From Strigops habroptila (taxonomy: Eukaryota > Chordata > Aves > Psittaciformes > Psittacidae): 64,000 nucleotides of DNA. The stretch covers positions 441,772-505,771 of the forward strand of contig NW_022651105.1 of NCBI RefSeq assembly GCF_004027225.2. The letters run 5' to 3'. Below the pieces are notes generated by a model, which was given only the letters and a program-made list of their open reading frames with translations, did not search any database and was not told the origin of the DNA. Of the stretch, positions 1 through 10,137 are shown one piece after another (the stretch's first letter is position 1; every line of letters begins with the position of its first letter). The position numbers and the translations under genes are program-made.

Positions 1-1090
1 TTTTGCTGGTCTCACGTTGTCAATTCTTGTTTGTTTTTCCTCAGCCTTGTTGCTGCTCTTGTCTGCTTGTGATCGTCCAGAGCAAGACTAGAGGAAACGC
101 AGGCAAGGCTGCTGGAATCCCTTCCATCTTCTCCTTGCGCCCCAGAAACTTGATCATCTGACAGTAAGCAATATTGCTATGCTTTTATACACCACACATA
201 ACCTGTCAAACTGCTTTATTTCCAAGTTACCATCATGTGTTACTCAGGAGCAACTGAGACATTTTGGGTTAGCTTTGTACATACATATTGATGAGAAATC
301 CAAAGCATGTTTTTCTGTAGAAAATACCTATGTTTATATCAGACTCAAATAGATCTGGAAAAGAGGTTGTTCCTTCTGCTCCTGCTGAAGTCTGTTTAGA
401 AGAGATCCCAAGCAAGGATGGCTCTGTCTAAATCACAAGTGTTATTAGTTTGGGATCATTTCATTCCCTGGAAAGGCTTCTGAAGAAACATATCAGCGTA
501 TTGGGAATCCGATGGGAGACGGAAAGGGCTTTGCTAGTGTTTACTGGGACTTGAATGCTTGTGGTGGAAGGAAAACAAGAAGTAGTCGTGTAGTTGCAGG
601 AGCTGAAGAAAGTGAGGCAGGTGCTTAGTAACTTGGAAATGACTTTGAATTCTTCAAGTTGGTTCTGAAGGAAGTTTCATTGCTCTCTTTGGTTCAAAGA
701 CAGGTTTCTGTTAGGCTGGGAAAGGCATTTCTAACTCTTGAAGGAGGTGGTAACCCGTGATTTGAAGCATGGCACCTATCTACCTTCCCTTTCCCAGCAG
801 TTCATCTGTTTGTTCTGGTCAAGCTTTGTCCTGGGATTTGCAAGTGATGTCCAGAAATGTCCGCTCTGCCTTGCAATGATTTCTCTCTAAGCTAGAAATG
901 CAGAGGAGAGGCCGCTGCAGGTTGTAAGGGTTGCATTGGAAAGACACGTCTTGTCCTGGTTGGTTGGGGGCTGAATTGGGAGGAGGCAAATGGATGGAGT
1001 GATTACTCATGAGCGAGAAAAGGGCTGATAATATCTCCTGTTCAAGATGTTGCAAAAAGCTGAGGAATGGATTTTTCTTGGCAGATCGTT
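1..1090. other. Anonymous unit spacer
   Basis: Moderately AT-rich sequence repeated at 29235 (first ~490 bp only), 41898 and 56925. No open frame is preserved among copies and I recognise no gene, CR1 or simple repeat. It could be an intron or UTR remnant of whatever locus the unit was built from. Confidence 0.5.
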
Positions 1091-1094
1091 GCTG

Positions 1095-1390
1095 TGAATG
1101 TTAGTGGAGCTGTTGCGATGCAAGCCATGTGTAGGTGATGCTCAGCAGCATAGTCCTGGGACTACGGGTTTGGGAGCAGCGGCTGGACGTTTGCATTCCG
1201 TAGCTGTGCTCTGGGACACCGAAGTGCACTGAGCAGAAGGGAAGTACACAGATGGTGTTTAAGGTGGCAGAGGAAGGGCGTATTGCCATGTTGGTGGCAC
1301 CGTTGCAAAGCTCACCCTGTGTAGGTAATGCCCAGCACCAGCTTTCTGTCCTGAGGGAGAGTCAGAGCCAGCCCGAGTCCTCTCCTCGCT
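1095..1390 (-). repeat. Old inverted monomers of the ~195-bp repeat
   Basis: The segments at 1283-1380 (GGTGGCACCGTTGC, then CAGCACCAGCTTTCTGTCCTG) and 1095-1200 (GGGAGCAGCGGCTGGACGTT) match the reverse complement of the satellite that starts at 1596, but with much higher divergence. They are older and opposite in orientation to the neighbouring array. Confidence 0.7.
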
Positions 1391-1595
1391 CTCCCAGTGC
1401 TGCACTAGTCAGTAGTTGATGCTTGAGGGGGGATTTGCTAGATGACCACCACCCTCATTCCCTGACTACCACAGAGCAGAAACGAGCTGGTGATTTAGTG
1501 TTAAGGCCAGAAATAGAGAAATCAGTCTCAGGGAATGCTAGCAGGGTCGCTTCTGTAAGCTGAGGCAGCTCACCTCAGTGAGCAGAGCTAATGGT

Positions 1596-2757
1596 GCCAA
1601 GATTGCCACCCTTAGGTGCTCCCACAGCCGAAGAGCCAGGACTGAAAGCTGGTGCTGGGCCTCTTCTGCGAACGATGACCTCCGTAACGGTGCCACCGGC
1701 ATTGATCTCGCTCCTCGCTTTCCCACCTAAAGGTCCAGTTGTGTGCATCCTCCACGATGCAGGCTCGAGGCTGAGCCGAGCCGGCCGCATTGAGCTTGAA
1801 CGTCCGGACCCTGCTCTCACAGCCAATGAGCCAGGATAAAAAGCAGGTGCTGGGCCTCTTCTGCACTCAGTGCCCTCCGCAACGGTGCCACCGGCATTGC
1901 TCTCGCTCCTTGCTTTCCCACCTTAAAGTCCAATTGAACACAACATGCATCCTCTACGATGCAGGCTCGAGGCTGTGCCGAGCCCGTCGCATTGAGCACG
2001 AACGTCAGGGCCCTGCTCCAACAGCCGAAGAGCCAGGACTGAAAGCTGTTGCTGGGCCTCTTCTGCACATGGTGAGCTCCGCAACGGTGCCACCGACATT
2101 GATCTCGCTCCTCGCTTTCCCACCTAAAAGTCCAATGAATGCAACACCTACGGTGCCCTCTCGGAGGCGTGGCCAAGACCACGTCGATTGAGCCACGAAA
2201 GTCCAGGGCCCTGCTGCCCACAGCCGAAGAGCCAGGAAGTAAAAAGCTGGTGTGGGCCTTCTTCTGCACATGGTGAGTCTCCGCCCAACTGGTGCCAACA
2301 GGACATTGATTCTCACGCCTCCGTAATCCCACCTAAAAGTCCAAACTGAAGCTGCATCCTCTACGTTGCAGACTCAAGGCTGTGCCGAGCTGTCTCATTG
2401 AGCACGAACGTCCGGGCCCTGCTCCCACAGCTGAAGAGCCAGGACTCAAAGCTGGTGCTGGGCCTCTTCTGCACATGGTGAGGTCCGCAACGGTGCCACC
2501 GGCATTGATCTCACTCCTCGCTTTCCCATCCAGAAGTCCAATTGAATGCAACATCTACGGTGCCCACTCGAGGCTGTGCCGAGCCTGTCGAATTGAGCAC
2601 GAACGTCAGGGCCCTGCTCCACAGCCGAAGAGCCAGTACTGAAAGCTGGTGCTGGGCCTCTTCTGCACATGGTGAGCTCCGCAACGGTGCCACCGGCATT
2701 GCTCTCACTCCTCGCTTTCCCATCACAGAGTCCCATTGCGTGCATCATCTACGGTGA
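1596..2757 (+). repeat. ~195-bp satellite array, unit 1 (about 6 monomers)
   Basis: Anchor motif ACAGCCGAAGAGCCAGGACT and close variants recur at about 1623, 1819, 2020, 2220, 2427 and 2622, giving a period of ~195 bp. Each monomer includes CTTCTGCACATGGTGAGCTC and CACCTAAAAGTCCAATTGAA. CpG is unusually frequent for bird DNA. The 2140-2345 monomer carries many small indels that other copies lack, which looks like unpolished consensus. The array ends at 2757-2776 with a motif resembling a decayed CR1 tail. Confidence 0.9.
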
Positions 2758-2776
2758 TCCTATGATTCCATGATTG

Positions 2777-3174
2777 TTCTGTAGTTATTACGCTGTTCTT
2801 TTCTCTAACCTGTGGGTATTACACTTCTGTGATTTTCCTCCCCGTTCCCTTGGCGTAGTTTCAGTGATTGAAGGAGGACGCTGGTTGAGAGCCAAGTGGT
2901 CAAGGGCCTTGTGTGGAGGAGGGTGGGTTCAACACATGTTGCTGGGTCTAAGTGGGTTGTTTCGCTCAGAGACAATGGCGTTGGCTGGTAGGGTTGATTT
3001 GAGCAGGGTATGTTGTGCGGGGAGATTGATTAGGGAATGGGGAGCGTGTCAGGGCTTGTCTTGGTGGGATGTGGGGAGTCTGGAGGGGGAATGTGTGGGA
3101 CATGGCTGGTGGGAAGAGCAGGGGGCACAGCATGTTGCACTCGAAGCATCATCATGTGTTTTTGAACCCTGCAG
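2777..3174. other. Spacer between satellite and IgLON-like exon
   Basis: About 400 bp, GT-rich, shared by units 1, 2 and 4 and partly by unit 3. No second immunoglobulin exon was found. It ends in a pyrimidine-poor acceptor region with CCTGCAG just before the exon. Confidence 0.5.
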
Positions 3175-3326
3175 GTTAGCCAATGGGCTGGAAGGTGTGC
3201 GGATCGAGAGCGAGGGCAGCCTGTCCACGCTGCCCTTCTTCAACCTCTCAGAGGAGGACTGTGGCAACTACATGTGTGTTGCCACGAACAAGCTGGGCAA
3301 CAGCAATGCCAGTACCATCCTGTATG
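3175..3326 (+). pseudogene. Lone IgLON-like immunoglobulin exon, copy 1
   Basis: A 152-bp exon (1 + 50 codons + 1) bounded by CCTGCAG and GGTAGGT encodes the C-terminal half of an I-set Ig domain. The motif [17 protein letters not shown] and the ending ILYG closely resemble the third Ig domain of the IgLON cell-adhesion family (OPCML/NTM/LSAMP type), where the usual form is DYGNYTC. Here the D-x-G tyrosine is a cysteine (EDCGNYMC). The frame is open. IgLON proteins are GPI-anchored neuronal adhesion molecules with three Ig domains, but no signal peptide, Ig1, Ig2 or anchor exon is seen nearby. It is best read as a captured exon or gene relic; use as an exon in a chimeric transcript is not excluded. 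Confidence 0.65.
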
Positions 3327-3356
3327 GTAGGTGCCCTGTTTTTCTGCAGCAAGGTA

Positions 3357-3409
3357 TAGTGAGGAGGAAGAAGAAGAAGAGGAGGAGGAGGATGAAGAGG
3401 AGGAAGGTG
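3357..3409 (+). repeat. Purine (GAG/GAA) simple repeat after the Ig exon
   Basis: A GAG/GAA/GAT tract starts 30 bp after the exon donor and would encode a run of Glu. It recurs at 17529-17581, 30060-30112 and 45042-45094 with one extra triplet in units 2-4. The would-be intron before it is only 23 bp, so it is treated as a simple repeat and not an exon. Confidence 0.75.
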
Positions 3410-3714
3410 AGTGGCCAGCGATGGAAGCAAGTGGGGTTTTTTTAGCAATGCCAGCCCATGAGATGCTGAATGGCACGAGCCCTGAGCGGCAAGATTCACA
3501 GAGGATGCTGAGGAGATCTGCATTGGCCCATGCAGGAGGGCACTGCTTGGTGGTGGTCAGTGGCGGTCACGGTGGGTGTTTAGGGGTGAGCAGCAGACGG
3601 TGAAGAGACAGGACATCATTGAAACGCAGGCGCGAGGAGAGGGCCCCAGCAGGTAAGGGCACACTTTGGGGACACACTGTAGGCTATTTGCAGGTTATCC
3701 TCTCAGCAGGGATA

Positions 3715-3875
3715 CGGCAGTTGTTAAGGGGTGCAGGCAGTGTGAGGTTGGGACGTGTAGATGTCAGGTGGTGTGGGTGTCACGTTGGGTATCGTAGGTG
3801 TCAGGCTGGGTAGTGTAGGTGGCACTTGAGGCAGCAGAGGTGTTGGGTTAGGTAGCATAGGTGGCACTGTGGGTG
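3715..3875 (+). repeat. Degenerate GT-rich minisatellite
   Basis: Variants of GGTAGYRTAGGTGKCA recur at ~25-40 bp steps between the Ig exon and the MROH promoter. The same block occurs at about 17890-18050, 30425-30585 and 45410-45565. Confidence 0.55.
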
Positions 3876-4136
3876 AGCTCCTGCGGCTGACTCAGGGTTA
3901 GCACAGCTTTATTAGACCGGTTCCATCAGAGGTGCTTGGAAGTGGGACAACTCGTGCTCAGCACTGAAGGCGTGCTGACATGGGACATGGCATCACCCAG
4001 ACATGTGGCCTGTCAGGTGCATGGCGATGTTATATGTGCCCGGTGTCCACCCCGAATGTTGTGTCCCTTCTGGAATCGCAGCTCTTGTCACCAAACATCC
4101 CGGGGTGCCCGACCTGTCACCTGCAGTTTTTCTTCA

Positions 4137-4203
4137 CCCAAGGAAGTTGTGAATGCTCCATCCGTGGCAGTGTTTAAGGCCGGGTTGGACGGAGCAGAGT
4201 GAA
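4137..4203 (+). repeat. CR1 LINE fragment upstream of MROH promoter, unit 1
   Basis: About 65 bp matching the CR1 3' part (GTGAATGCTCCATCC, TTTAAGGC, GGTTGGAC). Copies lie at 18313-18379, 30845-30911 and 45836-45902. Confidence 0.7.
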
Positions 4204-4418
4204 TGCAGGAAGGTCCTCAAGCTCTCCTGCTCACATTCCTCCCTCAGGGCATCTGAGCTCCCAAAGCTGTCGCTCTTGAGTGGGAATGCAAAGAGCTGCC
4301 CCTCCGATGGGAGGAGATGCTCTGGAGGTGGAGGGTGTCTTCCCTGATGCAGAGGAGCCAAACCTGCTCCCACTCAGGGTGGACATTGCCTCGAAACCCG
4401 GCGCTGCCTTGGCTCTTG

Positions 4419-4622
4419 TGACATCACCCACCACCTATGATGCCACAAAGCACCGGCGCTGAGGTAGGCACAGCCAGGTATAAAGCCAGGGCTGTCCCTG
4501 TGTGTGGCACTTGACAGAAGAGCTCACGGAGTGGTTGAGTCTCTCGTGAGCAAGCTGCATTGCTGGTACCGCACCTCAGTGGATTGCGGACAGAAAGCTA
4601 CGGAAAGACAACTTCTGACCAA
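4419..4622 (+). promoter_or_regulatory. MROH copy 1 promoter and non-coding exon 1
   Basis: A CRE-like TGACATCA at 4419-4426 lies 60 bp before TATAAA at 4479-4484. A non-coding first exon would start near 4510 and end at 4622, before the donor GTACGT. Joining it to the acceptor at 5067 gives ACCAAGATGG, an ideal start context (A at -3, G at +4), which supports both the exon and the start codon. The arrangement is identical in all four units. TATA plus a CRE half-site variant fits promoters driven by CREB/CREM, including germ-cell promoters; that is inference. Confidence 0.65.
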
Positions 4623-4707
4623 GTACGTGTGAAAAATCCTCCTCTCCCCTCCCCAAGTGCATTTTCCTCCTCCTCAGCTGGGGTGTGATGGAGGTGATCC
4701 CATCTGG

Positions 4708-4925
4708 TCTCATCTCATCGCATGTCATCACCTCAGCTCAGCTCATCTTCATCCCATTTCATCTTCATCTCATTTCATCGCATGCATCGCATCATCTTCC
4801 TCACACCACATCATCACACCACATCACGACACCACATCTTCACTCATCTCATCCATCTCATCTCATCTCACCCATCGCATCTCATCATCTTCCTCATTTC
4901 ATAGAACATATCACCACACCCCATC
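4708..4925 (+). repeat. CATCT/CATCA simple repeat in MROH intron 1, unit 1
   Basis: Imperfect CATCT, CATCG and CACCACAT runs. They produce long spurious Ser/His-rich frames that are not genes. Confidence 0.85.
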
Positions 4926-5204
4926 ATAATCCTTATATCAAGTCACGGCTCATGGCGATGGGACAGGGCAGGAGCAAGGAGCCGGTGGGTTGCTCCTGAG
5001 CTCAGCCCTGATGCGTTTGGTCCAAGCTTCCCCCTCCACCACCTCAATCTTTTTCCTTCATCCACAGGATGGCGAAGAAACCCCCCAGAACCCCAAGGAG
5101 GGCCTGGGAGGAGGAGAACAGGGCTCCCCAGAAGAGCAGATCTTCACCGGAGTCCAATGAGGAACCCCCGGTCCTGCCATTGAGGACTGGTGAGTGAGAG
5201 GCCC

Positions 5205-5568
5205 TGTTGGTCTGGGACCAGGACAAGGGGTGATGGGTTTAAACTGAAACAGGGGAAGCTCAGGTTGCACATAAGGAAGAAGTTCTTGCCTGTGAGAGTG
5301 GAGAAGCGCTGGCACAGCTTATCCAAAGAGGTGGTGAATGCTCCATCCCCGGCAGCGTTCAAGGCCAGGTTGGACAGAGCCTTGGGTGATATAGAATCAT
5401 AGAATGGTTTGGGATGGAAAGGACCTTAAGCTCATCCAGTTCCACTGATGTCCTCCACAGGCAGGGACACCACACACTAAATCGTGTCATGGTTCCATGT
5501 CATGGAACTAGATGATCTTCAGGTCCTTTCCAACCCAACCCGTTCTAGGGTTCTCTGACTCTATGGTG
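5205..5568. repeat. Nested CR1 pair in MROH intron 2, unit 1
   Basis: A + strand CR1 3' segment (5205-5388, with GACAAGGGGTGATGG and TCAAGGCCAGGTTGGACAGA) is interrupted by a - strand CR1 tail (about 5389-5490, starting with ATAGAATCATAGAATGG). It resumes at about 5505-5568 with GGAACTAGATGATCTTCAGG and the 3' end. The second CR1 therefore inserted into the first. Confidence 0.85.
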
Positions 5569-7055
5569 CTCGACACAGCACCACATTTCCCTGGCATGCT
5601 GGCGGAGGGCAGAGCTCCTTCCTCTGCTCTCCAAAGCTCTTCTCCTCCTCTATTAGATGCCACCTGGTTACCCGTTTACAGACTGGAGCAGGACAACGTG
5701 GAGCGCATCAAGGCATTTGTCAAAAGCCCAACAATGGTAGGCATGGCCATTGTGAACAGGGGCTCTGCTGGTGGGTGCTGGCTTCAACCAGGGCCCCCTA
5801 GAGTCCAGTCCCGCTGTCCCCTCTCATACTGCCTGTTTGTGTCTCTGTCCCCCCTGGTTTCCAGGATGAGCACCAGAAGATTGGCTTTCTAGAGAGCATC
5901 TGCTGCCTGTTGTGCACCGCCAGGTACTGCGGCTTGCACCAGGGGCTGGATGTCTTCTGCCACAAATACCATCTGGCAGAGATGATCAAGGTGAGGAGAG
6001 CACCCTGGGGATGCTATGGGCAGGGGGCAAGGCCTCCAGCACTCAGTGAGGGCAGCATTGGTGGCACTGGGTGCTGGCATCTACCACGTCCCTTATCCCA
6101 TTGTGCTCTGCAGATGCTGCTCCAACAGGAGCCCATGGACCAACTGTTCACCAAGGTGCGGCATCTCGCCATGGATGCCATAGCAGAATTGAGGTACCAC
6201 AACTGCCCATCCCTCCTGGGGACCCCAGAGCTCTGTGTCCCCCTGCCCAAGGCCTCGAGGCACTGCTCCCAGCAGCAGTGTCCAACTGGAGCCCTCTCTC
6301 TTTGCAGCTCAGTGGAGACAGGGCTGGCAGGCCAGGAGGAAAGCCTCCTGGAAATCTGCTGCAGAAGTGTCTTCTTCCTTCCTCCAAAGGAGGAGTTTTC
6401 GGGCCTGGACACATACTATACTTTATCTTCGTAAGTGCTGGAGGAGCTACAGGAGCCCACAGCTCCCTGCGGCTGCTCCCTGGTCGCAGTGCTGCGGGAT
6501 GAGCACGGTTTAAGCCCAGCTGGCACCTTAAGTGCTACGCTCTGTCCTCCTTGCAGATGCTGGAATCCACGGACAACATGCTCTGGAGGCTGGTGCTCAA
6601 CTCTCCTGCCCCAGGGCCAGCGAGAAGCTGCGGAACATCCTGCAGGTCTGGCATGTGCTGAATGGGGTTCACAGGGGCTGTTCCTCACCCTGGGAACAGC
6701 GCTCTTGCTTGAGTGGATGGTCCCCACACCAGTGCCATGCACAGAGAGCGCCCTGCAGGGGTGGTGCCCACCTCCCTTGGGTAACCAAGGCCCTTCTGGA
6801 GCACAGTGGCTGCAGAGGGTGGCATCTACCTACGTGCCCAGGCGCAAGGGCAGTTATACGAAGCCAAAGGGGCAGGAACCCCACTAGAGGCTTTGCTGCC
6901 CACTCTCGGGAGACTGATCCCCCCTGGGCTGGCATCTTTGCTGCCTCTCATCAGCCTGGTTTGGGACCAGCTTGGTGGGACCCACGGGACTTGTTCGGAA
7001 AGTTCCCTTCCCCTTAACTATTAGATAAGCCACTCTTTAAAGTATTAACATGTCT

Positions 7056-7100
7056 TTTATATATATCTGCATATATATATATGTATATATATTTATATGT
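7056..7100. repeat. (TA)n microsatellite, unit 1
   Basis: Imperfect TA/TG run in intron 7. Units 1 and 4 (48755-48797) share one allele form; units 2 (21240-21283) and 3 (33773-33815) share another. Confidence 0.8.
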
Positions 7101-7112
7101 ACACTGTAAGCA

Positions 7113-7200
7113 TAGAATCATAGAATGGGTTGGGTTGGAAAGGACCTGAAGATCATCTAGTTCCAGTCCCCTGCCATGGGCAGGGACAGTGATGAGGTAG
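7113..7200 (-). repeat. CR1 3' tail in MROH intron 7, unit 1
   Basis: Starts ATAGAATCATAGAATGGGTT, the reverse complement of the CR1 tail, then GGAAAGGACCTGAAGATCAT. Copies at 21294-21377, 33826-33910 and 48808-48890. Confidence 0.85.
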
Positions 7201-7864
7201 TGGATTTTTGCTGCTAGTTTCAGCCCAGCCCTGGAAATGAGGATGTGTCTTCTCTTAGGCCTTTGTGGCACAGACATCAGCCACAGCCAAGGGGACAAAG
7301 ACCTTGGTTCTGTCTTATTCAGCCTTGGCCATTGCACCGCAGCCCATCCTGCACTGTGCCTGGGCCTGTTTCCCTGCAGGCTGCAGGCACCCAATGTACT
7401 TCCCCAGCTTCTTCTCACCCCAGAATGTCCCTTCCTGTACTGGTGCCCCTCCATCCTCCCCTTGACACACAAAGCCACGGGCTGATCCTGACTCCCTCGG
7501 GGTGATGTTCAGCATCAGGAACCCCAGTAGAGGCTCAGAGGAAGCCTTGATGGAAGGAGTGCGGGTCCAGCCCATGCTGCTCCTGCTGCAGCACGTGTCT
7601 GCTCCCAGGGCACACCAGCAGCTTCTCTCTGCCCAGGTCCTGCTGAGCTTCACCAGCTCTGAGAGCGCCGTGGTGCGGGAGAGGGCCCTGGGGAGGATCA
7701 GGACCCTGAGCCAGTTGCTGCTTCACCATCACACACTGAGGGTAAGGACCAGGCAGGCTCCAGCCAGAGCATCTCCCCCTCCCTGCACACCAGAGCAGGC
7801 GGCAGCTCTCCCCATGGGGCTGCTTGGGGAGACGGGGCCCTGCAAAGCCTGCCTGCCCTCTGCC

Positions 7865-8175
7865 TTCTCCTCCTCCTCCTTTCTCCTTCTCCTCCTTCTT
7901 CTTTATCCTTTCTTCTTCTTCTTCTTCTTCTTCTTTTTCTTTCTTTTTCATTCTCCTTCAGATTCTTCTTCTGGTCTTTCTCCTTCTCCTCCTTCCTTCT
8001 CCTCCTTCCTTCTCCTCCTTCCTTCTCCTCCTTCCTTCTCCTCCTTCCTTCTTCTCCTTCCTTCTCCTCCTTCCTTCTCCTCCTTCCTTCTCCTCCTTCC
8101 TTCTCCTCCTTCCTTCTCCTCCTTCCTTCCTTCCTTCCTTCCTTCCTTCCTTCCTTCCTTCCTTCCTTCTTCTAC
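7865..8175 (+). repeat. 13-bp polypyrimidine minisatellite in MROH intron 8, unit 1
   Basis: Tandem TTCTCCTCCTTCC preceded by CTT/CTC runs and followed here by an extra (CCTT)n stretch found in no other unit. The strand is almost pure pyrimidine for ~300 bp just upstream of the exon 9 acceptor. Confidence 0.92.
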
Positions 8176-9562
8176 ATTCTTTTTGGGTTCTTCAGGTTCT
8201 TCACCTTGTTCTTGTTCTTCCACCTTCCTCCCGCAGGGCTTGCACCCGACTGAAACAGACCTATGCAGCCCTGTCTCCCAAGAAGAACTCTCAGTCCCGC
8301 TCCTGGGACAGCTTCTGGGTCGTCTCATCCTTTTCCGATTTGCCAAGGATGAGGCAAGCTCTCCAGCTTGGAGTGCTCTTTGGTGCCTCTATAATTACCT
8401 CAGCATCAAGAAAGTAAGAGAAGTTGTGGTGGGCTTCATCCCTCTGCACACACACGTCTCCTGGTGGGGCTGCTTCTCGCCTTCCTCCCTCCTTTCAGCA
8501 TCTTGAGCCCTGCTCTTCTGTGGTCCCCACAGCCAAAGCTACCACTGACTCCCATGTCCCAAAGGCAGGTTTTCCCTGTTTGTGAAGAGCAGCTCCATGC
8601 CTGCATCACCCAGTGCCTGCAGCAAGAAGCTCTTCCTGATGCCCTCCAGTAACCTCCTTGAGCGCTTGTGTCCTGCAGATCTCGGGTGGTTTGGGAAGCT
8701 TGATGGCAAAGCTGCTGTGTCCTCCTGACTCTTCTGTGTCTCCCTTGTTGTTCAGGCAGGCCAAAGCCAAAGGGGGAAGGAGAAGAGCTCAAATGGGAAG
8801 AAGAAAACAGTGCCAAGACCTTACCATGGTAATGAGCTCCCCCCATTGCTGGGACTCTGTGGCAAGAGCAGGGCACGTGTGTGAGCAAAGGCATCCAGAA
8901 GCAGCAGGGGCTGGTGTGGCCTCACTGTCCCTGGTGGGACGGTTCCTGCTGTCCTCAAGCAGGGACAATGCGGTGCCCATGAGCCCAACCTTCCTCCCCT
9001 AGGCGTTTGCAAATTCCCTTTATCCACGGGAGAGGACAGACTTTGTCTGCGTGGCCATCGAGGCGATGAGAGACTCCAGCATCTTTGAGAAGTGGGTAGC
9101 AGAAGACATTCTGGATCTGGTCATGAGAGACGTTGACTTCTGGCTGGCAGATGTGAGTGGCCTGTGGCTGGGTTGCCATGCCCTTCAGTCCTGTCAGGCC
9201 TTCTTCCTCCCTCCCTCCCTCCTTCCCAAACCTAGGAGGTGACTCGAAGCCACTTTCATGCAGCAGAGAGGATGGGAAATGGCTGCACTCCAGTGGCAGC
9301 AGCACCATCCTCCCCTGTGTTCCCCCTCCAGGTGCCAAGCATCGTAAGGAGCATCCATGAAAGCCTGCAGCAGAGCAGCAGAGATTCAGCGTGGTGCAAG
9401 CTGGGCGCCCTCCTTATCCTGCTGGTCCTGAAGCACCCGAGGGCATTGACCATCAGCATGGTGCTGAACATTCCCTCAAGTGACAGGTATCAGCCTTGAG
9501 GGCTTGTTCCCTGTGGGCAGAGGGGCCTGAAGACTCTCTGGCTTCCAGACCCAAGAACCCAT

Positions 9563-9618
9563 GGCAGGGGAGTTGGAACTAGATGATCTTCAGGTCCTTT
9601 CCACCCCTCCCATGGGGA
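9563..9618 (+). repeat. CR1 3' end fragment in MROH intron 12, unit 1
   Basis: GGAACTAGATGATCTTCAGG followed by TCCTTTCCA, the + strand CR1 3' end. Copies at 23678-23733, 36290-36344 and 51317-51371. Confidence 0.75.
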
Positions 9619-10025
9619 GCACCACCTTTGCCCTCTGCTGCCTGCCCAGGGCATCCCGTGGGATGCATGGACCATGCTGACACAGCTCTCTGGCTTGCAG
9701 CGCTGGCGCGGACATGTGGGAGCTGATCCTCACTGTGCCCAAGACTTTGGAGGTCTTACGGGAGCTGCTTGGAATACCCCAGGACACAGGGGACACCCCC
9801 ATCCCTGCCTTGCTTGTGAGTTAAAAAGGGCCTTGAGGGCCTCCAGCGAGCCCCGCAGGCTCTGTAGTGGCTCACTGCTGTGCTTGCTTCAGCCCATGGC
9901 CTCCAATGAGGATGTTGGTGAGCAGTCCCATGTCGAGAGCTCTCAAGACCACCCAAGCCTGGGGACAGTGTCCCTGTTGCTTGAAAGCCTCATGGTGCTG
10001 TCGGAGAGACCTGACTTGGTGAGCA

Positions 10026-10137
10026 GGGCATGGTGATGGGGAGCCCTTTTGGCAGTGGGTCAGGGCATGGTCATGGGGAGCCCTCTTGGCAGTGGGTCAG
10101 GGCATGGTCATGGGGAGCCCTCTTGGCAGTGGGTCAG
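10026..10137 (+). repeat. 37-bp minisatellite in MROH intron 14, unit 1 (3 copies)
   Basis: GGCATGGTCATGGGGAGCCC plus TCTTGGCAGTGGGTCA repeated at a 37-bp period. The copy number varies among the units. Confidence 0.88.

Noticed and set aside
1596-2757. CRISPR-like array of regular repeats
   Set aside because: The whole 195-bp monomer repeats with no unique spacers, in a eukaryotic context.
3327-3406. A second small exon encoding a Glu run right after the Ig exon (CTGCAG acceptor, GGTGAGTGG donor, frame fits)
   Set aside because: The intervening intron would be only 23 bp, too short for normal splicing; the purine tract is simple repeat.
4657-4999. Ser/His-rich proteins from the CATCT tract
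   Set aside because: Simple-sequence translation inside intron 1, differing in frame between units.
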